The notes under the pieces are model-generated. The model searched no databases. It was given only the letters and a program-made list of their open reading frames with translations, and was not told the DNA's origin. The position numbers and the translations under genes are program-made. 64,000 nucleotides of DNA from Pegoplata infirma (lineage: Eukaryota; Arthropoda; Insecta; Diptera; Anthomyiidae): positions 239,065,462 through 239,129,461 of the forward strand of contig OY992538.1 in assembly GCA_963921195.1 (NCBI GenBank). Direction: 5' to 3'. Of the stretch, positions 44,401 to 56,400 are shown piece by piece (the stretch's first letter is position 1; each line of letters starts with the position of its first letter).

Positions 44401-47400
44401 TTAAAATTTTACAGCATTTTTTTTTTAAATTTGCAGATATTTTCATACATTAAGTGAACCATTTTTTCCTTTGTAAAAAAAGAGTGCATTTTTTTCGGCC
44501 CCATATAATCTGACACCCACTGATTTACTCCATAAAAAGCTGATATTCAGATCTAAAGTATATAAACATTCATTAAAGGGCTCGTTACTCAACTGGTAAC
44601 GCAACAAAAGTGGTAGTGACAAATCAGCTGTTCGTTTTTATCATGTGGCAATACATGTAAACGATTACTGAACGAAGTTACATGTTACGTGAAAATCTAA
44701 TGCATTTTGATTGTCACGTAAGAAAAAGCTAGCGAATACCTGTTACTTAATTAACGAGCCCTTAAGTAAGTAGTACATACTTCAAAATTTTTTACAGCTT
44801 CCAACTAAAAAATCACCTCTTATTGAATACTTACAAATTATGGAGTAGAAACAAGCTTGAGCGATTCTTTTTGTGTTTTTTGTAATTTATTGTTGTATTT
44901 GATTACATAAGTTATAGTTTTGAAGCACTCCATAACTTTCTGGTATTATGTTTTTTTTTGCTGGGTTGTATTTTAGAAATTTTCGATGGCTTTTCCAAAA
45001 CTATCGTTAAGGGCCCATCAGACGACAGACAAATCTTACAATTTGTTTATCGACCAAAAATTGTTTTGAATTACGTTAGGTAACATGTCAGCCGATTTGT
45101 CTTCCAACCGCTAATTTTTTGAAAATATTTGCGAACACACATTTAAACACATACTATTAATAAGGCGGTTGGATGGAATGAAATTACACTCAACAACAAG
45201 TTGTACAACCGACCGACCAGCGAAAATATCAAAAAATTTTGATATTTTCAACGGTTGGTTGAAAAGTTGTACAACTTGCCATTACACGAGAAATTTGTAT
45301 TCGGTCGTTAGATAAATTGTAAGATTTGTCTGACGTCTGATGGGCGCTTTAGTAGTTTAGATCAGAGTCATAGAGTAGGATAACAAATGGCGTTTGAAAA
45401 AGTAGTAAACAAAAACCATATGGTATTGTTTACGAAATTTTATCACAAATCGAAATGTGAGCGAGATGGAAGTTACCAGTTTTACAGTGAGAATGCAGAT
45501 TGTTTTTTGTCTCTCTTTGCTTTACGTTTGAACTTTAGTTTGGCATTGCCAGAATTTTCCAATTATCTTTGGTGATGCCAGATCTACAAAACGGTCGACG
45601 TATTACTTTATAACTTTGGTTTAGATCAGAGTCATAGAGTAGGCTAACAAATGGCGTTTGAAAAAGTAGTAAACAAAAACCATATGGTATTGTTTACGAA
45701 ATTTTATCACAAATCGAAATGTGAGCCAGATGGAAGATACCAGTTTTACAGTGAGAATGCAGATTGTTTTTTGTCTCTCTTTGCTTTGCGTTTGAACTTT
45801 AGTTTGGCATTGCCAGAATTTTCCAATTATCTTTGGTGATGCCAGATCTACAAAACGGTCGATGGATTACTTTATAACTTTGGTTTAGATATTTCCGATT
45901 GTATTTAAAATCAAATTTCGTCGCGTAACACGTAAAAAAACAAAAACAAACACATTAAGTTTTTACGTCCGTTTGATTTAGGTACCTCACATTTGAATTG
46001 TATAAACGAAAAATGGTTTGGGCGTTACGCCTTACGCGACCCCAGCAAAAACATGGTAATGAGTTGTGAAAAGTATTCATTACCAAGTACATTATTTATA
46101 ATGAGTACCCATTACCATTAACATTATTTTAAGTCCAAAAGTAACTACTTCTCAGTAATATGTTATAAAAGCACCTCTAAGTAATAATATCTTCTTGCAC
46201 TTTTTAACCTTTACAATTCAATTAACTTAAAAAGTACTTAAAAACTTAATAAAAATTACGCAATTTTTAAGTTTTAGTAAAAACAAGTTAAATTTTAAAA
46301 GTTTTAATTAACTAATTATTTTACTTTCTATTGGTAATGGGTTTTTACTCCTTATTTGTAATCCGAGGCAGTAACTACTTATTTATCTCCATACTCTTCA
46401 CTAGTTATTTTTGTCTCACGCCCTTGTTAAAATAATTAGTGTTTCATTCAATATGTAACTACTTATTAACATCTGTTTCGGATTACAAAACCCATTACTA
46501 GTAATGCCAATTTTTGCTGGGACGTAATTTGATTCAGGTTCGATGCTAATAAAATTCAGTTTTTTTTTAACATTTTTAAAGTAAAAATTTCGTTCTTTCA
46601 AAAACAATTGTAAATATCTGAAATACATATAACAGTTTCTTAATTCCAAAAGGTGGTCATACACGATACTGCATACCGCAAACCTTACCATATCGTGTTT
46701 TCCCGCCTGAAGACTTTTTCTGAAATATACTTAATGCTAGGGCAAAAATATAATAGACTTTTTAGAAATACAGCTGATGCAATATTCTAAAGTTTTTTTT
46801 TTAACTTTAAAACTTTAATACATACTTACCTCTGCTTGACATATATATTCACCCAGATCGTCAATTGTAACATCCTTAACAATTAGTATGGTTCGGTTGA
46901 AATGCTTTTCCATTGCATTTGTTATCATGTACTTTTCCGAATAACTAATAGGATTATTATTTTTTATCCAACGGGTTATTGCTATGGGATCACCTCTGTA
47001 ATCGCAATATAGTTCGGCCGTTCCGCCGATTTCTGTATTGATGTGATGTCGATGAGTCGTCACTTTCGGTGTATAGTGAACCACAATATTGAACATGCCG
47101 TGTCTTGGTTTTTCTGTATTATCATCGTCCAAACATTGATAAATTCCATTGTGATGATCATCTATCTCATTTAATAATATTGAGCCGTGATCAACTTCGC
47201 CCACAATTTCATCAACACGACGGCCCTGAAAGTTTATGTACATTAAAAGTATGAACGTAGAATAGCTGAATTTAAAACATTAGCGAAGAATTTAAACAAT
47301 TAGCGAAGAATTAAATTAAAATGGCTTTATCTGCGAAATGAAACCGAGTATATATTAACAATAAATTAAAAGGACTCTATAGATAATTTATCTGGTTCCA

Positions 47401-50400
47401 ATCCAATTTGGCGAAACTTGAACTAACGACGAATAAGTTACTAGTGTCTATAAAGACAACTTAATATTACATTTTTTAACTCAATTTTTTTTTATTCTTA
47501 CCAACAGCCTAGTAATTGAGATTCAGTCATCAGAAAATTTTTGCACGGCCATTTACACAAAATGTAATACCTTACTAATGTGTGAGAAAATAATTAAAAA
47601 AAAAAAAGTGAATTTTAGCCTTGTGTTCGTTCTACCGATTTTTATTTTTTTTTTTTATAATTCGTGTTCAGCGCATCAAAATTATGCATCACAAGACAAG
47701 TTTTTTTTTATTTTTTTTTAAATCCAAAAAAAGGCACATTGTGATTCCCTTAATTGTAATTTCCCTACTCCCCCTTTGATACAATTTTTTTCTTCATAAA
47801 TTACCCCGAGTCCCTAAGGTATTATGCTAGAGACGTCAATGAGACACCGTTTAGGTGCCCCAAATTCTTAAGGCGGCTTCTCATCACACCCGGACATTCA
47901 AATAACAAGTGCTTCACTGATTCCTCCACTTTCACACAACTTCTATTCCCTATCAGATATTCCCATGTGCACGGACATTTTGCCGATTATACAGTGTCCT
48001 GTCAGTACTCCCACTAATAGGCTAACCATCCGTTTGCCAAAAATAAGAAGACTTTTTGCCCTCCTAGGATTTGGCAGTATCTTGCACGTAGTCAGTGATA
48101 TCTAACTATCCTTTATTCTATTCTCTGATATCCTATCAATTTTGTTCATTAATTCCACTATGGGAACCAAGATGTTAGGTTCATTAGCCAATTCATTTCC
48201 AGCGGCCTACTATGTCCAGGGACCCAGATTAGCTTGCCTTTGTGCTAACTGATTCGACGAAGGGATTGTATACAATTCCTAACGATTCCCGATTTTACAA
48301 TGTTTGACTGTAAGGCCTTCAGAACTGCAAGACTATCCACGAAAATCTTAATGGTGCAAGGACGAAGGTCCCTTGTCATTAACATCTGAGCGGCTTTAGC
48401 AATTGTAAGTACCTTAGCCTGGAAAACACTACACTTGTCCGAAAGTCTCAATGAGTCCCAGACTTCAAGATACGAAACCGTAATCATGCTCCGTTATAAC
48501 AGAATTTTCCGCCCAATCTTCCCTAAATGGTATTTGGACTTTGAAGGTTTTGTCAAAGTTCGTCTGTGGTGAGATATATTTCCGTCCCGCCTACAGTACT
48601 CAATATGGTCAAGTGTCCACAAGAGCGTTTCTTAAGCATTTGCGACTCTATTAATCTGAGAGTCAATTTTGCTGCTGTGATCTTGATATAGATATCCACA
48701 GGGCCCAACAACAACAACAAACAAAATTTTGTTGTTTTTTCGTGAGATTCGTGTTTTCCAATACATATAAAAAAATATTTTTTTGTTGTTGTTGTTGGGA
48801 CCCCCCCCCCCCCCCCCCTGTATACGCCGATGTCCACAGGCTAAATGTTTAGAATCACTACCTTCTGTAGGTTTCAGAGATATGGTTTCTTATTCACTGC
48901 TCTCCGCCACACAAGGGCACCATAGATAAGTATTGTTCTTATTAACGCACAAGACATCCAGTGAATAATATACCATTTTTGACCCCACGTTCTTCCGAAA
49001 ATTCTCCTGCGGGTGTAAAAAGCACATAACGACTTTTTGATCCGTTACTCTGTATTCATTTTTCAAGAAAGCTTTGAGTCAAGGATCACACCCAGGTATT
49101 TTGTTTTTAAGTTTGCTATTTTCCAGCGAGTTTATATTATATTTTTCAAGAAAAATTCCCTGGAATTATTAAACACTCTTCTAAAATTACTTTATTACTT
49201 TGTACTTTTTAGTCAAAACTTAACTCTAACAATGATGGCCGACCAATACAATAATATATTTTTCTTGAAAATTGCAAACTTAAAAATTAAATGTCTCTTG
49301 ATATTGAGCTGATCTTTCAAAAAGAAGAGTACATACCACTGGGTTCTACGACCCAAAATAAAGTTTACATGTCTCTGTGTTTTGGTGTGCCAATTTCACG
49401 TACTTACAGTGAGTGTTATCGGAAGAAAGTTCTAAATATTGAATGAATAAACATCAGCATATGTGGACCTTAAATGCGATTCTTATTTTACCCCCGTAGC
49501 ATACTAAAAATTTTGTAATTTTTCAGCCGAATTCGAAATTATTAACTGCATATACAATACTATAGTGTTTTAATGAAAATATAACCTACATTTATGTACC
49601 ACTTTATGTTGTTGCTTTCACCGGATCCGCTCGTCTTACATTCACAAATATGAGATTCACCTTCCCGATAGACTATAGTGCGATCCAATACATCACGTCC
49701 ATCACAAACAATTGTAAGCATTTTCTTAACTTCGAGAACAACGTGTAAACGAATATTTTCGGGAAAAACTTGACAATAGTAATTGCCCGCATCAGATTCC
49801 TGAACGTTCTTCAATACAATTGAGTTGTTTTTTAAACTGTCCACCCGCTTATTAATCGAATACTGACCATTGGCATAAACAGTTGTGTCCTTGTACCAGA
49901 TGACGACATTGTTGACTATGGAAAGAGCAAACCAAAAAATAAAAAATACGTGTTAGTTAGCAGCTACATATGTTTACTATACAATTTTTGTTATCAGATA
50001 ACAAAACTGTTGCAGAGCCTCTTACTCACCGCGAAAGTTTCTAACGTCACAATTCAAAAGAACATCCGACTTTGGAAATACAGACATGTGTAATTCTGTT
50101 TGTTCAAAATATGGTGGATCTTTCCCAATGGCTGTTAAAAGTTTGGGATTTTCCATGTCATTGTCTGGAGTTCTATTCTCATTTTCAGTGCCAGTATAAT
50201 CGTAGTCGACATAGTAGTCGTCATCATCGTTCGTACTCTCAGTTTTATGCTGTTTCTGGGCAATACATGGCGCTTAAAGGAGTCGAGTGAGATGTTAGAG
50301 GTTAATACGTACTGAAACTTGTTCAAAAAATACATACGATTTGTTTACTATGCGATACGAAGCACAATGAAAAAGATTAATGACTGCTAAATCGGTAGGG

Positions 50401-53400
50401 ATAAATACTTGGAATGGAAAAAGTTGTAAGTAAAAATGATTTTTGATATTTAAAGCTTTGTAAAACGTTATAATAAAACAAGCAGACATGTTAAATTCGA
50501 CTTGGTCGAGTCCATTAATACCATACACAGTGCCTAAACCATTTTTAGGACAAATAAATTTGTACACTAGGGTGCATTATGGTGTAGGGGTGAAACGAAG
50601 TAGTTTCTCAGATGTGTATGTATGTATAATGACTTTTGACATTTCATACACAACATAAATAAACGCAAATACAGTTCTAACGGTCGAAACAAAATCAAAT
50701 TGCGTCGCGCAAGACGTAGAAAAAAAACAAGTAAGAAAGTTATATTCGGTCAAGACCGACCATATGATACCCTACATCAGTGTTTTCCGGAAAATGGGTC
50801 TCAAGTCCAAACTTGGACCGATTGGATCTATCTTTTGTAAGATCTTTATTTAGTGTAGAAAACACACACAGATAAAATTTTAGTGGAATTGGTTTACTTT
50901 TTTGCCAATAGATCGATTTAACTGAATATCGGTCGAAATTTTGATGTGGTGGACTAAGTCCAAAAATGGTCCAATTATATTCCAATTTGATTAGGTTAAT
51001 AAAAAAGTACACGTTTAACACCTAAAAATAAAATTTGTATCAAATATTTCCATTTTTAGGAATTTTGAGGGAATTATGTGAATATCGGGAGGGTGGTTTG
51101 TATGGGGACTACCAGAAGGACTGACCCGATTCCTTTGAAATTTGGAATGATGATTCGTGCATACAAAATTTGATTATCTGTAAAATTTCAAAGCGATATC
51201 TATTAAAATACAGTTATAAGAGTTATTTAAGCCGAATCCAAAGGGGGCGTTTGTATGGGGGCTAGGTCTTAACCTGGACCGATTTTTTTCAATTTCAATA
51301 GGCTTCGTCCTTGGGCCAAAAGATGCTTAATTTCCAAATTTCAAGTCAATTGGTTGAAAATTGCGAAAACCTGTATCGTGCTTAAACCGATAGATGGACA
51401 GACGGACGGACAGACGGACGGACGGACATCGCTAAATCGACTCAAAAAGTGATTCTGAGTCGATCGGTATGCTTGAAGGTAGGTCTAGGACCAATATTTC
51501 GGGTAGTTACAAACATCAGCATAAACTCATTATACCCTGTACCACAAAGTGGTGTAGGGTATAAAAAACAAACACATCAAATTTGAAATTTTTACGTCCG
51601 TTTTTTGAATGTATTTAAAAAACCGGTTAACCGACAGAAAAAATCGGGTTTCGGTGCAAAAAAAAAACGGTTTGCAAAAAAAAACCGAAATTTTGGGAAA
51701 AACCCGGTTTTTCGGTTAACTGGTGAACCGGTTTATAAACACTAGCTATGGATTAAAAAAATAAAAATTGGAAAATTTTCAAAAGAAGATCTGAATTTTT
51801 TTAATTTTTAAACTTAAATTTTATCTTTTTAAAAAACACGCCACAATATTATTTTTTTTTACATGTTTAAAAAATAGTTAAATTTTCAGAGATGTTTTTT
51901 GCCTTATTTTCAAACAAAAAAGTGTTGAACATTTCACTATGCTTATATTTTACAATATGGGGTATATTACGAATGCGTATGATTAATATTAACTCTTAAG
52001 AAAAAAATAGAGATGTGGTAGTGGGTGTGCACGTTCACGAAGGAAATATTTTAATCAGGCACGAACTTTTATGTTGCTCACGCTCAGTCCCGCTCACGTG
52101 AGTATCGTACCCGTAACCAATTTTTTTTCTACTCACGTTAGCGTACATAGGCGCGAGGAAAATTAAAATTCTTAGGTGAATAAAATTTTTCCTTCGTGAG
52201 AATGCGTGATCGTCAAAAAAAACTCACTCACGATCCCATCTCTATTTTAAATGTTTCTTAAGAGTTACTATTACTCATACGCATGCGTGATATAAAATAT
52301 AAGCATCGAAAACAAGGCAAAAAAACTCTCTGAAAATTTCGGAACAGATAGATATACGCCTTAAATATTTTTTAAACATGTAAAAATAAAATTGTGGCAT
52401 GTTTTTTGATAAATAAAGTTTAAGTTTAAATTTGAAAAATTCAGAACTTCTTCTGAAAATTATCCAGTTTTTATTTTTTAATCGATAGCCCATACAATCT
52501 ATAAAAAACTTTTATTTTAAAGATTTCACTGTGTTTCATTAAGTTTGCATAAATATTGAAATTAAGGCAGAAATGCAAAATTTTTGAAAAACTCTAATTT
52601 TTTTGTGTTATTTAATAGTGTCCTATGGTCGAGTACTCTGCAATTGATTTCATACTAACACGACATAATTTTTTGCTGAACATTTAGTGTGGAATGCCTC
52701 ATATATTGAATCATTAGTCTCTTAAAAGCGTAAAACACATACATTTATTTTGTTTAAAATCATACAGAAGTGTTTTTTTTAAAGAAATTAAAAAGCTAAT
52801 TATTTTTGGCGGTCTTACCTCCCCATTTTATGTTATTTGGTGTAAAAAGCTTTGCTTGATTTTTTCAGATTTTTCAAACAATGTTTAGAGGCGTGTCAAG
52901 CATCCCCCAAATGCACTTCGGATGAAAATGTTGCTTGGAACACCTCTTAACTTTTTTTCTAAATCTGAAAAAATCAGGCAAAGCTTTTTACACCAAATAA
53001 CATAAAATGGGTGGACCGTAAAAAAAATATTTAAAAAAAGGCTTTTTGATTTCTCAAAAAAAAAAAACACTTGTATGTTTTTTTATTTTTAAGTTTTTTT
53101 TAACCACTCTAATGAACAGCTGCGTTCAGAATAATAGGAGCGAGCATCAAACATTAAAATTCATATAGGAGGCATTCCACACCAAATGTCTAGCGAAAAA
53201 AACATGTATACCGTAAACTTCTGAATAGGTTGTATGGATAACCCTATATGGAACTTAGAAAATTGCGTTTTTGGTTTTTCAATTTTTCAAAAACTGGGCT
53301 TAGGAGGCGTGGTCAAATATTGGAAAAATGGTAAAATTTGTGGCAAGTTGCCTTGATTAAATATTTATCATATTAAAACGGAATTCACCACAATCTCAAA

Positions 53401-56400
53401 AATTTACATTCATATAAAGTTTTGTATGGGCTATCGATTAAATTTTTTTTTTTTAATTTTCAGAACCCGTTATTAAATTTTCTATTTTTTAAAAAAGTAA
53501 ATTTATCCGTCAAAATTCGGCCACTTTTATTTTGTTTTTTTTATTTATTTTTTTTTAAAGTTTAGATGTTTGTCCATCCACACAAAAAAATTCAGAAACA
53601 CGTTCTTCGTTTTTTTTCGAGAAAATCGCATTTGAATTTTAAATTTCATAACCATTTTGTAATTTGCTTGTATTTTCTTGTTTTAACGTTGCGAATGAGT
53701 ATTATTAATTGCATAAATATTTCTCATACGCTCCGTTGAAATAAGAAAATACAAGCAAATTACAAAATTGTTATCAAAATGCGATTTTCCCGAAAAAAAC
53801 GAAGAACGTGTTTCTGAGTTTTTTTGTGTGGATGGACAAACATCTAAACTTAAAAAAAAAAATTAAAAAAAACATGGCCGGATTTTTGATAAATTGACTT
53901 TTTTAAAAAATGGAAAATTTCAGAACGGGTTCTGAAAATTTTCAAAAAAATCGATAGCCCATACAAAACTATATAAGAATGTAAATTTTTGAGATTGTGG
54001 TGCATTCCGTTTTAATTTGATAAATATTTAATCAAGGCAACTCGACACAAATATGACCATTTTTCCAATATTTGACCACGCCTTCTTTTTTTTTTTTTTT
54101 TGTTTGACCAACACTCAGGGGATGTCCCCTATAAATGCAATGCATTGTGTTGGTGGAAGGAAAAGGTTAGGAGGGAGGAAAGAGGGAGTAGTGTCTATGG
54201 ACGTTTGTCTTAAATTTATGAATATCAAAAATAGCAGGAAATACTTTAGCTGGTAGTTTCGAATTTTCTCTGTAATGTGTAGTACGATCAACTGACCAGT
54301 CAATAACGAAAGGGTGTGCCCTATTCGATAAGCGAGTACTACGGGTAAATATACGTACTACCGGAATAAGGTTGCTTATCTCCGCGGAACGCTTCCCATG
54401 AAAGTATCGGTAGAAGAGAACTACACAACGCACATTTCGTCGATGTTCAAGCGAATCAATGGATGTAGAAACGCTGTCGTCCCCTATGAGCATTTTTGCT
54501 CTTTTCTCAACTCGATCAATTTTGTGCTCGATTCTGGAATACGATTTAAAAATTTAAAAATTTGATATTCTTTCAAATTTTAAGGTTTTTTAAATTTGTT
54601 ATTGTAATTATTAAAGATATTAACTTTAATGTTACAAGAAAAATTTAAAATCTAAAATTCGAAAGAATATCAAATTTTTAAAAATTTGGTGAATGGTGAA
54701 GTCGTATTCGAGAATCGAGCACATTATTTACCCAATGTGGATGAAAATAATTTAAAATTAATGCCTGACTAATTATATAGATAATTATATATGTATAACA
54801 AACTTTTTAGTTGCTTTATTTTCTTTTACCAATATTTTTAACAAAATTTCAAAATTCTTTTTTTTTTATAAAGATTTTTGCAAATATTTTTTTTTTTTAT
54901 TGTGGATGGTATCAAAATATTCGGCAAAGCTGAATTTAACTGTTTTACTTGTTTGTTCTTTTAATCAAAATGTTTTTTTTTTTCAAAGTGTATCATACAT
55001 TTTATACTCAAAATTAATTATTTACCTACGACAACAACTTTTGTATACTTAATTAAACTTATGTATGTAGTAGGTACATTCAATAATGGAAAGTATTTAC
55101 TACGAAACAACTGAGATAACAAATTTATAAACATTCTTTACGTACTTATGTAGGTAAATACATAAATACCTTCTCTTATAAACATTCTTTACGTACGATG
55201 GTATACTCTCACAACAACAAAAAATGGATAAGCTTTCTGATAAGATAACTATTGTATCTGTGTATTTACAGAGTTTAGCGTGTGCGTATGTGTAGAGATA
55301 TCGATGGAATGGTAGTGATTCTGTTTAAATATTTTTGCTTAATATGTTTTAATATAAATAGCAAAAAAAAAAAAAACTTACAAGGGAAGTCTCCCTAGTG
55401 TCTCCCTCCGATCTTTGTGAAATTGGATTTATTTTATAGAGCAGGAAAATAAATGGACACGTATCTTTTTTTTATCGGAATAAATTCATATTTAGGGAAT
55501 TCACATGGGTATCGTATTTGGCGTTGTATGTTGTATGTCCTATCTAAAAACAGGGTTGGTTAAACTTTAAATTAATAATACGACACTTACACGATATGAC
55601 GATACAACATTTATACCTCTGTTTTGTGTGCTATTTTCAAGTATGCTAACAAGAAGAGAATTTATGAGAAAATTATCGAATCAGAGATAAATAATTTTTA
55701 ACAACTCTGTTTTTAGATAGGACAATACAACTTTACAACAAATACGATACCCATGTGAATTACCTAATTAAGTTGCAAATGAAAATATTTTCTTATATCG
55801 TGAACCTATATTCAAAATATGCCAACTCTAATTTGAATTGCTTTATATATGTAACTTTCAAACTAATTATCAGATTGTAACATTTTGGTTGGGGCGAATA
55901 AAGTCAATGACATAAGCTTTCAAAATAGCTAGTTGTGAGTGACCCTTATACAATACAGCGTAAGTTACAGAGTGCCAAAGTTGACCATCCCGAGATTAAA
56001 AGGCTTTCGGAGCTAGTAACTTTTAAAAATATGCAAAGATTTTTAATTTTTTTTAGTTTTTGCAATTACCGTACTAAGGAAAACAAAATCAAAAAAAAAA
56101 AAAAAAAATAAAAAAATTTTTCAAAAAAAATATATTTTTATTTTCCGACAAAATATGCCAACTCTAAAAAAATATTTGTTTTTCAACATAGTAATAAATT
56201 CCATCTCTGAAAAATACGCAAACAAGTGAAAAATATGAAATTTTTTGCATAGGTAAAAATTATTTAGAATATTTTAACCATCTTATGGAAGGTACATTGT
56301 TTATTTTTACAATAATATGCGAAATAACTACTTTTTTAGCTCTCCTGAAAAGTAAGCTTTTTAGAGTTGGCATTTACTGAATATAGTTCGACGATATATT

